Shown in pieces: positions 25,686 to 33,815 of a stretch of DNA of 33,815 bases. The stretch is from NCBI GenBank assembly GCA_903930345.1, contig CAIYYI010000478.1:1-33815 (forward strand), given 5' to 3'. The DNA is from an uncultured Verrucomicrobiota bacterium (GTDB lineage: Bacteria > Verrucomicrobiota > Verrucomicrobiia > Limisphaerales > CAIYYI01). The notes beneath the pieces are model-generated. The model saw only the letters and a program-made list of their open reading frames with translations, had not been told where the DNA came from and did not search any database. How positions within the stretch are numbered: position 1 is the stretch's first letter; each line of letters starts with the position of its first letter. The position numbers were made by a program, and so were the translations under genes.

Positions 25686-25708
25686 CCCCCACCCTCCTCC
25701 CCCCTCCC
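25686..25708 (-). other. G-quadruplex-type motif upstream of the enolase promoter
   Basis: The minus strand carries four G-runs of three or more with short spacers: GGG, GGGGGG, GGG and GGGGG (plus-strand C-runs at 25706-25708, 25699-25704, 25692-25694, 25686-25690). It lies about 60 bp upstream of the eno -35 box. Confidence 0.5.
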
Positions 25709-25718
25709 TCTCGTGGTT

Positions 25719-25732
25719 CAGGCTTCAGCCTG
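25719..25732. repeat. 14-bp palindrome before the enolase promoter
   Basis: CAGGCT-TC-AGCCTG is a perfect inverted repeat 36 bp upstream of the eno -35 box. No function can be assigned; it may be a short dispersed repeat. Confidence 0.4.
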
Positions 25733-25768
25733 GCGGAGCGGCATTCCCAATTCCGTCAAAACGCCGCC

Positions 25769-27125
<1,357 letters not shown>

Positions 27126-27151
27126 GCTGTCGCTGCTGATTGACCATTCCC

Positions 27152-27187
27152 AACCCGGGGACGTTTTACGACGTTCCCGGGTTTTTT
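27152..27187 (+). terminator. Strong intrinsic terminator after enolase
   Basis: AACCCGGGGACGT (27152-27164) pairs with ACGTTCCCGGGTT (27171-27183) with a single G-T wobble around a 6-nt loop, followed by six T (27182-27187). It begins 26 bp after the stop. Confidence 0.92.
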
Positions 27188-27427
27188 GTTGTCCTCCAAT
27201 CCGATCTCCCCTTGATCGCGGGAACTCGCTTTTCACATGGTCCGCATAATGACACTGACCCCAAGGCAACCCCACAGAACGACAAATCCCCCGACGACGC
27301 CGTAGGACTGCCAACTGCGTGGGTTTGGTCGGGCACACAATTCGTCGTCAAAACCATGAGTGATGCTGACGCTCCCGGCTCCCGCTCTGCTTTGGGGATG
27401 AAACACCAAAGTGGCAAGCTTTTGGAC
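27188..27427. other. Intergenic region between convergent eno and the small secreted protein gene
   Basis: About 240 bp with only short, featureless frames on both strands, which run into the terminator or the antisense of the neighbouring gene. No clear minus-strand terminator for the secreted-protein cassette was found. Confidence 0.5.
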
Positions 27428-27859
27428 TCAAGGTTTGATGAGCCGATAGCAGCGAACCGGAAAAGTGACAGGAACAGTGACGGGATTGGTTCCGCCACTG
27501 AGCGAAAACGTCCAATTGGAAACCATCGGACTGGCATTTTCCTGCAGGACAAACCCGGTCGTTTCCGGCCACCATGAAAGAATCGCCCGGCCCGGCAAGG
27601 GCGCAGGTCGAATGGAGAGCAGCGGTGCGCCCGGCATTTGCACCACAGTCGGCAGAATCCAAAGACCGCCCTGGACAGAGCACTGGCTGTTGGTCAGCAA
27701 AACGCCCGCCTCTGGCTGACCGATGACCCCAGTGAGCCGATACGTGCCACCAGAGCTTTCCCGGTTGACCGAACTGGTCTTGAACCGGTCAATGACAAAC
27801 TGTTGGGCAAAACAGCCGACTGCTGCCAGCAATCCAAACAGCGAGAGATGTTTTTTCAT
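27428..27859 (-). CDS. Small secreted protein of unknown function
   Basis: This is a 143-aa protein with a clear Sec signal peptide (MKKHLSLFGLLAAVGCFAQQ). The mature part starts FVIDRF and contains GGTYRLTGVIGQPEAG, followed by QCSVQGGLWILP and a C-terminal beta-rich module (LSIRPAP..AILSWWPETTGFVLQENASP.. ending RCYRLIKP). This layout is familiar from exported verrucomicrobial proteins, but no function is known to me. The frame is open further upstream, but the ATG at 27859 places the signal peptide correctly, 29 bp after the metzincin stop. It is the last gene of the three-gene exported cassette. Confidence 0.8.
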   Translation of the reverse strand: MKKHLSLFGLLAAVGCFAQQFVIDRFKTSSVNRESSGGTYRLTGVIGQPEAGVLLTNSQCSVQGGLWILPTVVQMPGAPLLSIRPAPLPGRAILSWWPETTGFVLQENASPMVSNWTFSLSGGTNPVTVPVTFPVRCYRLIKP

Positions 27860-27888
27860 GGCAAGGGATGGTGGTTGGAAGCACCCAT

Positions 27889-29193
27889 TTAAGGTTTGCC
27901 AATAATCACGCGCCCCCCCTCGGCCACCAAAGTGAGGCGTTTGCGAATGGTCATCCGCTCTGGGTAGGATCCAGCGGCGATCTGCACGCGGTCTCCGTCC
28001 TGGGCGGCGCAATCAATGGCCTTTTGAACAGTTTTGTAGGCCCCCCCCAGGCAAATGGAAAACTCAACGGGATCTTCCAGTGGCCAAGGCCAATCGGATG
28101 GAAAACCCGGGGGCCGACCGAGATTCAACGGCGGAGGCCACTCCCAATCATCCGGTACCCCCGGCGGACGGGGCGGGAAAGCAGGGTTGATGGAAAAGGA
28201 ATTGCAGGTTCGCCGGAAGTTATTCTCCGGGCCGGGAGGGTGGAGGTTGAGTTCATCGGTGTACCAGGAGACCGGTCCGGGAAGACTCTCCACCAGACCG
28301 GCCAGTTGCCCTGCCAGCTCACATGGGGAAAGGCCCACCGCTGTGGCATTCACAAACACCGTGGAACCGCTGCACACGTGCCGTTTTTTAAGCGGATCAT
28401 TGGAGGAATCCACCAGAATTTGCCACTGATCATGGGTCAGGCGATCCGCCTTGCCGCCGTTGGATTGGTGGTAGCTCATCACATTATCGAAAACATTGAG
28501 CACCTGTTCCCGTTGAAACATGAAAAGGTTGGAAAAAGAGTTTTGAAAATTGTACTGCGCCACCTCGTTCAACGATTTGTAGCCGAAATCAAAAACAGTA
28601 TCCGCACAGCGGTCATCATTGCGCCAAACATTGCCGCAGTCCGAAGGGTCATTGCAGGGCCCGTGGGTGTGGTTCAGATCCAGGTCGTGGCCAAACTCGT
28701 GCAGGATTATCGGAAAAGAGCCGGCAACCCCGATCAGCACCCCATTGCCGACAATGGGAGTGTAAGGAAATCCCGTGCTCACCCCGGATGCGCTGTTATT
28801 GATGTACACGTTGATGGCATCAATACGCCAATTGTAGCTCGACCAGTTATTGGGCAGCTTGGCCTCGTTTTCGAGGCCTATGAGGTTTGCCCCATCGCGC
28901 GCATCCGCATTGAACCACTTGCTGGCATGGGTGAGTTCAGTCACCCCCACCAATTCGAAGCGGTACCCCCACCCCATGCGGTCCAACAGGGCATTATACC
29001 GCACAATTTCCTGCCGGATATCCGCCTCGGAACCAAGCGTCACGTCATTTGTCGAGGAGGGCCACTGGTTCTCAGGCCCTAGAATCACGTTGATGGATAT
29101 CCGCCAGTAAATGACCGCCTGCGCGGGCCACGCCGCCCCGAACACCATAAGCAGGAACGCCATCCGAACACACCAGAAGCTCACTTTTTTCAT
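27889..29193 (-). CDS. Secreted metzincin-type metalloprotease with Trp/Pro-rich linker and beta-helix stub
   Basis: This 434-aa exported protein has a signal peptide (residues 1-26, ending AWPAQA). The zinc site HEFGHDLDLNH (His165, Glu166, His169, His175) fits HExxHxxGxxH except that Asp replaces the usual Gly. A Met-turn NVMSYH follows at 238-242, so it is metzincin-like, closest in appearance to pappalysin/M43 enzymes. Eight Cys after the signal suggest disulfides. Residues 340-375 form a Pro/Trp-rich linker with a near-repeat of PPGxPxDWxWP. The last 50 residues (AYKTVQKAIDCAAQDGDRVQ onward) look like the first turns of a pectin-lyase-type beta-helix, cut short at the stop. It lies 19 bp after the large surface-protein gene and has a good Shine-Dalgarno. 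Confidence 0.82.
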   Translation of the reverse strand: MKKVSFWCVRMAFLLMVFGAAWPAQAVIYWRISINVILGPENQWPSSTNDVTLGSEADIRQEIVRYNALLDRMGWGYRFELVGVTELTHASKWFNADARDGANLIGLENEAKLPNNWSSYNWRIDAINVYINNSASGVSTGFPYTPIVGNGVLIGVAGSFPIILHEFGHDLDLNHTHGPCNDPSDCGNVWRNDDRCADTVFDFGYKSLNEVAQYNFQNSFSNLFMFQREQVLNVFDNVMSYHQSNGGKADRLTHDQWQILVDSSNDPLKKRHVCSGSTVFVNATAVGLSPCELAGQLAGLVESLPGPVSWYTDELNLHPPGPENNFRRTCNSFSINPAFPPRPPGVPDDWEWPPPLNLGRPPGFPSDWPWPLEDPVEFSICLGGAYKTVQKAIDCAAQDGDRVQIAAGSYPERMTIRKRLTLVAEGGRVIIGKP

Positions 29194-29200
29194 GCACTTT

Positions 29201-29204
29201 CTCC
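29201..29204 (-). promoter_or_regulatory. Shine-Dalgarno of the metzincin gene
   Basis: GGAG on the minus strand lies 7 nt before the ATG at 29193, inside the 19-bp gap after the upstream stop codon. It supports independent initiation within an operon. Confidence 0.7.
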
Positions 29205-29212
29205 AGTTTGAG

Positions 29213-32200
29213 CTATTGCAGACTGACCAGCACCAGCACCATGCCGTAGCCTGACGGCAGGCTGGTCATAGCCTTGCCGATGACCGCCCCTGGCCGACGC
29301 ACAGAGTCCGCAGCCTTCATCAGATGCCCCCGGGTGTCCGAGGTGGTCAGCAAATCGCCCGGCTTGATGGGTGCGTGGGTGGCATCCGCCAAGGCATAGA
29401 CACGCCCGGAAAGAGCGATGTTTTGCGTCCCCTCCAGCACGCCTTCCTGACGCAAGGTGAGACCGGGACGGACACCATTTGCCCCGCTGACAATACCAGC
29501 CACGCGTGTATCATAGGCCTGGGTGCTGATTTCCAATTGGCCTGGGTGGTCTTCATCAATCACCACCACCGCCCCCTTGGGAACATCTTCATGGGAAAAT
29601 TGGAACGGCTCAGCCAGATCACTCCCCCCCTTGATTTCAAGAACCGCCACCGAGACATTGCGGGCTTCCAGATCCATATAGGAAGCCGCCGCCGGATTGA
29701 ACAGGGACACTTTGAACACATTGCTGTTCAAGCTACCCATCTGGATATCATTCCCAACGCCGTCGCCACCCAGATAAGCGGCCTCGCCGCCGGTCCCATC
29801 CACCCGGAGATAGCGACCAGCCACCTGCAGTTTCTCCGAGGGAGTCTGGGTTCCCACACCAACATCCCCACCGTCGGCAATACTGATCCGAGACCTTTCG
29901 TGGGTACACAAGTCCAGGCCGTAAACATTGGGGCCGGAACTGCCTCGCCGAGAATATAAGCCAACCCCACTCGTCCCCCCGAATTCAATGCCGCCATCCA
30001 ATCCGGCCGTGTTGGTATTGCTGGCATCCACCATCAAACCCGCTTTCAACTTCAGCAATCCATTGGGTTTGACACTGGCCATCTCCACGTCACCAGCCTC
30101 CAACGAAAGGATGTCATCCCCGTCTGAGGCGCTGATAGCCAAGGCTGCCGCCGGGTTGGTCACATTGATGCCAACCCCGCCGGTGGCCCGAACCAGAAAC
30201 TGATTCATGCCAGTGGAGGCAAAATCAGTGTCGTGATTATCCGCCCAGACAAAGGTTCCGGCATGCCGGGCCTGGGCACGGTGGCCTGCTGCCAGGCTGC
30301 GGGATCCGCTCGCCAGATTACCAACCCCGCCCGGCACTGCCGCCCCCGACCCGGAAGCCGTGTTGTTCAGGCCACCAGAAACGGTCCCGGCGTATCCAGC
30401 GGAGTTACCGCCTCCCCCGCCCACCGTTCCGATGTTTTCAGTCACCTGGTTGGCCAGGACAAAAGCCGCCCCCTGCCCGGTTTTGGTGTCGGTGCTGTAA
30501 CCCTCGTAACCACCACCGGCAATGGTTGCGCCAACACTTCCACTGGCAATGGTGTTGCTCCAGTACCCTCCCAGAAGGTTGACTCCTTCCGTGAAATCAT
30601 CGCTGCCAAACACGGTGCTTTTCCGGTGTCTGAGGGACAGGGCGCGGACATCATTCGCACGGAACTCCATCGGCCTGTTGTCGCTGGTGCCGAGAAAGTG
30701 CGTGCCCGCGAGGGTGCCGGCATTGCCGGTCATCACCCATCCCCCGGAGGCCGCCAACCCGAGGTTGGTCAGGGCGGAGCCATTGCCGGAAAAACTAGTG
30801 GCGCTCACGGTGCCTTGAAAGGCTGCACTTCGGTTCATCAGCGCAACATTGGTGGTCAGACGTGCGTCGGGAAGCGTTCCCTCAAGGCTGCCAGCTCCCA
30901 CCCCCACCAACCCTGCGCCATTACCGACAAAACCAGCCCCTAACGTCATCGCCCCTCCCGGCACCACGGACAAGGTGTTGTCAGCGGCATTCGCACTGAT
31001 AAGGTCCAGACCGCCATCCCGGTTAAGGTCGGCAACAATCACAGCCCAAGGCGAACCGCCAATGCTGTTCGTGCTGGCGAATCCAAACCCTCCCCGCCCA
31101 TTATTGGTCAGCACCGTCAGGGTTCCTGTCGCGTTATTGACCGCCACCAAGTCCTGCCAGCCATCCCGGTTCAAATCGGCTCCGGTCACGGCGATCGGCA
31201 CGTTTCCCACCACCAGCGTCGCTGCCGTCACAAAAGCCCCTCCGGCACCATTCGTCAGCACCGTCAGGGTGCCAGCCACCGCGTCCGCACTCACCAAATC
31301 CTGGCGGCCATCCCGGTTGACGTCCACCGCTGCGACTGCATACGGACGGTTCCCCACTGCCGGGGAGGCTGCCAAGCGAAAACCTCCGGCTCCATCGTTG
31401 GTGAGCACAGACAGGGTATTGGCCTGAAAATTGGCGCTCACCAAGTCCGCCCAACCATCCCCGTTCACTTCGGCAACCTGAACAGCATACGGTTGCCCCC
31501 CCACGCCGGGGGAAACCATCACCCCAAAACCACCGGCGCGATTGTTGGTCAGTACGGTCAAGCTGTTTGCCCCGCTGTTGGCACTCACCAAGTCCTGCCA
31601 ACCGTCCCCGTTGACATCGCCAACCGCCAATGATCGAGGGCCAACCCCGACTGGAATGATCACGGCAGGACCAAATCCGGCCCCGCTGTTGGTAAGCACG
31701 GTCACAGTGCCATCGACCGAATTGGCAGTGGCCAGATCCTGCCGTCCATCATTGTTTAAATCCCCGACCACCACGGCACTGGGATAGGCACCCACACTCC
31801 AGTGGGCCGCCGAAACAAAACCACCCTGCCGATCATTGAGAAGCACTGTAACGGCGTCATCTCCGGTGTTGGCACCGATCAAATCCAGCCAGCCGTCCCC
31901 ATTGATGTCCCCTGCCGCCACCGCGTGAGGGGCAGTTCCTACACCATGAGCCACGGCACGCCCAAAACCAAAGGTGAAGTTTGTCGTCCAGAAAATGGCT
32001 CCACCGGTGTTGGCGGCCCGCAACTCCATATTCGTCAACGCCTCGCCGCTACCGCTAAAAGTGCCCGTCAGGCGCACTCCAGCCCCGCCATTGATCACCA
32101 CGCTTCCCGGCAATTGCCCGGTTGCCAACACCCCCAGAATGTTGGCGGCATCGACCTTGTTGGCGGTGCCGGAAACACCGGCATTCGGCGCAAAAAGGGC

Positions 32201-32557
32201 ATACGGCACAGGCGTGACCGGTTGACGGGGGGAGAGGATAACATAGGTTCCGGTGTCCCCATTGGTCCGCACCCCGATTTCCAACCACCGAGACGGCCCG
32301 GTGAAAACGCCCGGGCCAAAATCCACCAAGGCAGTAAACTGCCCGTTACTGATAGACAGAGCGTTAGTAAACCAGGGGATACCAATCACATCGCCCTCGG
32401 CTGGCCCACTGAAAACGACAAAACGCAAATCGTACGTTCCCCCGGCAGGAACACCCCGGTCGGTCAATCGGCCTTGATAAGTAAAAGCAGTATCTTGCGC
32501 CACAACGCCATTGATCCCCAGAAGGGAACACAAAAGAAGAATCCAGAGGGCTTTCAT
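29213..32557 (-). CDS. Large secreted surface protein: FG-GAP/VCBS repeats plus YadA-head-like region
   Basis: This is a 1114-aa protein with a signal peptide (1-20, ending NGVVA). Residues 22-125 form a domain opening AFTYQGRLTDRG and closing near PRQPVTPVPYA, common in exported verrucomicrobial proteins. Residues 206-540 hold seven FG-GAP/VCBS-type repeats of 48-49 aa, each with a DxNxDGxxDL calcium-site-like core. After that come beads of GSGxALTN/GNGSALTNL type and, around 670-790, Gly/Ser/Ala-rich segments (GTVSGGLNNTASGSGAAVPGG, then AAGHRAQARHAG) resembling trimeric autotransporter head repeats. The C-terminal 150 residues (from SDLAEPFQF to VLVLVSLQ) form a distinct domain without a membrane anchor that I recognise. 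It is probably an adhesin or scaffold; how it stays on the cell is unclear. It is the first gene of the exported cassette. Confidence 0.82.
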   Translation of the reverse strand: MKALWILLLCSLLGINGVVAQDTAFTYQGRLTDRGVPAGGTYDLRFVVFSGPAEGDVIGIPWFTNALSISNGQFTALVDFGPGVFTGPSRWLEIGVRTNGDTGTYVILSPRQPVTPVPYALFAPNAGVSGTANKVDAANILGVLATGQLPGSVVINGGAGVRLTGTFSGSGEALTNMELRAANTGGAIFWTTNFTFGFGRAVAHGVGTAPHAVAAGDINGDGWLDLIGANTGDDAVTVLLNDRQGGFVSAAHWSVGAYPSAVVVGDLNNDGRQDLATANSVDGTVTVLTNSGAGFGPAVIIPVGVGPRSLAVGDVNGDGWQDLVSANSGANSLTVLTNNRAGGFGVMVSPGVGGQPYAVQVAEVNGDGWADLVSANFQANTLSVLTNDGAGGFRLAASPAVGNRPYAVAAVDVNRDGRQDLVSADAVAGTLTVLTNGAGGAFVTAATLVVGNVPIAVTGADLNRDGWQDLVAVNNATGTLTVLTNNGRGGFGFASTNSIGGSPWAVIVADLNRDGGLDLISANAADNTLSVVPGGAMTLGAGFVGNGAGLVGVGAGSLEGTLPDARLTTNVALMNRSAAFQGTVSATSFSGNGSALTNLGLAASGGWVMTGNAGTLAGTHFLGTSDNRPMEFRANDVRALSLRHRKSTVFGSDDFTEGVNLLGGYWSNTIASGSVGATIAGGGYEGYSTDTKTGQGAAFVLANQVTENIGTVGGGGGNSAGYAGTVSGGLNNTASGSGAAVPGGVGNLASGSRSLAAGHRAQARHAGTFVWADNHDTDFASTGMNQFLVRATGGVGINVTNPAAALAISASDGDDILSLEAGDVEMASVKPNGLLKLKAGLMVDASNTNTAGLDGGIEFGGTSGVGLYSRRGSSGPNVYGLDLCTHERSRISIADGGDVGVGTQTPSEKLQVAGRYLRVDGTGGEAAYLGGDGVGNDIQMGSLNSNVFKVSLFNPAAASYMDLEARNVSVAVLEIKGGSDLAEPFQFSHEDVPKGAVVVIDEDHPGQLEISTQAYDTRVAGIVSGANGVRPGLTLRQEGVLEGTQNIALSGRVYALADATHAPIKPGDLLTTSDTRGHLMKAADSVRRPGAVIGKAMTSLPSGYGMVLVLVSLQ
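30937..31942 (-). repeat. Seven tandem FG-GAP coding repeats of about 147 bp
   Basis: The stretch encodes seven consecutive 48-49 aa units with VG-x2-P-xAV, then a D-x-N-x-DG-x2-DL core, then TVLTN. DNA similarity between units is visible, for example the recurring CAGCACCGTCAGGGT around 31113 and 31257. The first repeat (near 31942) and last (near 30940) are the most divergent. Confidence 0.75.
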
Positions 32558-32718
32558 GGTGACGAATCTACAATGAGTTTCAGTGTTGGATCAACGCTAT
32601 TTTCAAACAAAGCGGGGAACAGACGTGCAAATCTGCCGCCCTTGAAAATGCCCGGAGACCGTGTTGTCACTTCTCGATTATCCGACCATTCAAACACCAA
32701 AACCCAGATATGGCGCGA
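32558..32718. other. Intergenic region before the exported cassette
   Basis: This 161-bp gap separates the upstream oxidase gene from the large surface-protein gene, both on the minus strand. TTGATC (32594-32589) and TAGATT (32570-32565) on the minus strand are spaced 18 bp, but would start transcription within a base or two of the ATG at 32557. A leaderless transcript is possible but unproven. Confidence 0.4.
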
Positions 32719-33815
32719 TCACGTCAGATCCAACAGCGAGGCAATGTGCCTGCCAATTTCCAGGGAAGCGGTGGCGGCCGGGGACGGCGCGTTGCAAACA
32801 TGCAGGGATCGGCGGTCCTGAATGAGGTGAAAATCATCCACCAACGAACCGTCGCGTTTCAACGCCTGCGCGCGGATACCGGACTTGCATGGCACCAGAT
32901 CCTGCATCTGGACTGCGGGGATCATTTCCTGAAGGCTGGCGAGAAACTTTCTTTTGGAAACCGACCGGTGCATTTCTTTCAATCCTTCCCCCATGTGTTT
33001 GGAGATCAGCCGCCAGAACCCCGGAAACAAAAGCGTCTCCGCCAACTCAGTCACGGAAATGGTTGATTTCGCATATCCCTCACGGGCAAAGGCGAGAACC
33101 GCATTGGGACCGGCATGGACACTGCCGTTGATCATCCGGGTGAAGTGAACCCCGAGAAATGGGAAAGCCGGATTCGGTACCGGATAAATCAAGCCTTTGA
33201 CCAGCGGCGTTTTCTGAGGCGTCAACTCGTAATACTCCCCCCGGAAGGGGACGATCTGCAACCGGGGATCCACCCCCGCACATTTGGCCAGGTGATCGCA
33301 GTAGAGTCCGGCGCAATTCACAAAGCTTTTTGTCTCAATCACGTTTGCCTCTGTCTCAATGGCGTAGATACCCGACCGCAGTTTGATCCTGGTCACGGTC
33401 CGGTGGTAAAGAATCTGCCCTCCCTGCTGCCGCAAAAGTTCGCTGAGTTTATTGCAGACGACCGTGTAATCCACGATCCCGGTCGAGGATACACAGAGGC
33501 CCGCCACCCCCTGAACAAAGGGCTCTTTTTCCGTGACTTGTGCGGCGGAGAGCTTTTCCACGGGCAATTGGTTCTCCAGACCCCGCTGGTAAAGCTTTCC
33601 CAGTTGCGGCAATTGCTCCCGACGAGTGGCCACGACCATTTTGCCGCAAACCTTATGGGGAATGCCATGTTCCTGGCAGAAATGAACCAGGCTCTGACTG
33701 CCTTGACGAGCAAAGCGGGCCTTTAAACTGCCGGGTTGGTAATAAAGGCCCGAATGAATCACCCCGCTATTCCGACCGGTCTGGTGCAAGGCGCAGGCCT
33801 TTTCCTTTTCCAAGA
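32719..33815 (-). CDS. lhgO: L-2-hydroxyglutarate oxidase (partial, N-terminus outside window)
   Basis: This FAD-dependent enzyme oxidises L-2-hydroxyglutarate to 2-oxoglutarate. The visible 364 residues begin inside the protein with LEKEKACALHQTGRNSGVIH, the conserved segment that follows the N-terminal Rossmann strand-helix. Roughly 35-40 residues including GxGxxG lie beyond the window edge. FVNCAGLYCDHLAK (about 165-178) is the second FAD contact, and PFRGEYYEL and YPVPNPAFPFLGVHFTR are family signatures. The C-terminus DGSLVDDF... PSPAATASLEIGRHI is intact. The frame is open to the window end; its apparent TTG start there is an artefact of truncation. Confidence 0.9.
   Translation of the reverse strand, partial: LEKEKACALHQTGRNSGVIHSGLYYQPGSLKARFARQGSQSLVHFCQEHGIPHKVCGKMVVATRREQLPQLGKLYQRGLENQLPVEKLSAAQVTEKEPFVQGVAGLCVSSTGIVDYTVVCNKLSELLRQQGGQILYHRTVTRIKLRSGIYAIETEANVIETKSFVNCAGLYCDHLAKCAGVDPRLQIVPFRGEYYELTPQKTPLVKGLIYPVPNPAFPFLGVHFTRMINGSVHAGPNAVLAFAREGYAKSTISVTELAETLLFPGFWRLISKHMGEGLKEMHRSVSKRKFLASLQEMIPAVQMQDLVPCKSGIRAQALKRDGSLVDDFHLIQDRRSLHVCNAPSPAATASLEIGRHIASLLDLT

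Noticed and set aside
27140-27577. 145-aa plus-strand frame after enolase
   Set aside because: It starts beside the enolase terminator and runs antisense into the secreted protein gene; no domain, signal or ribosome site.

Overview
The window looks like a chromosomal segment of a Verrucomicrobiota bacterium, most likely of the Pedosphaerales/Limisphaerales type. This is inference from several sequence features. Housekeeping genes are GC-rich. There is a pseudopilin with a long leader before FTLIELL and a C-terminal VDGH motif. A secreted protein opens with the FTYQGRL-type domain often seen in this phylum. A Tat-signal protein sits next to a haem/PD40/TPR lipoprotein. Most starts lack a Shine-Dalgarno sequence. 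No tRNA, rRNA, CRISPR array, insertion sequence or phage gene was seen.

Layout, left to right. Bases 1-450 hold no convincing gene but contain two short tandem-repeat tracts. Next come a Tat-exported barrel-like protein and a translationally coupled lipoprotein (single c-haem site, PD40 repeats, TPRs). An AEC-family transporter follows on the minus strand. leuD and the translation cluster rpmI-rplT-pheS-pheT run on the plus strand, with a clear promoter before rpmI and an intrinsic terminator between rplT and pheS; infC and leuC are not adjacent. recQ comes next, then an NAD salvage operon: pncB, nadE, an NrtR-like Nudix/winged-helix regulator and pncA. A promoter with an embedded 21-bp palindrome lies in front of pncB.

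Convergent to this is an assimilatory sulfate reduction operon on the minus strand, cysI-cysH-cysD-cysNC. It diverges from a NifS-type cysteine desulfurase across an AT-rich region of about 270 bp. That region holds three perfect palindromes, one of which overlaps the -10 box of cysI. Together these genes would reduce sulfate to sulfide and mobilise cysteine sulfur, which suggests shared control. An orphan pseudopilin, an aspartate aminotransferase and enolase follow, the last two with good terminators and enolase with a good promoter.

The right end (27.4-32.6 kb, minus strand) is accessory in character. It holds a tight three-gene cassette of exported proteins: a 1114-aa FG-GAP/YadA-head-like surface protein, a metzincin-type protease with a Trp/Pro-rich linker and a stub of beta-helix, and a small secreted protein. 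This cassette is the best candidate for an undescribed functional unit. The window ends inside an L-2-hydroxyglutarate oxidase gene whose N-terminus lies outside.
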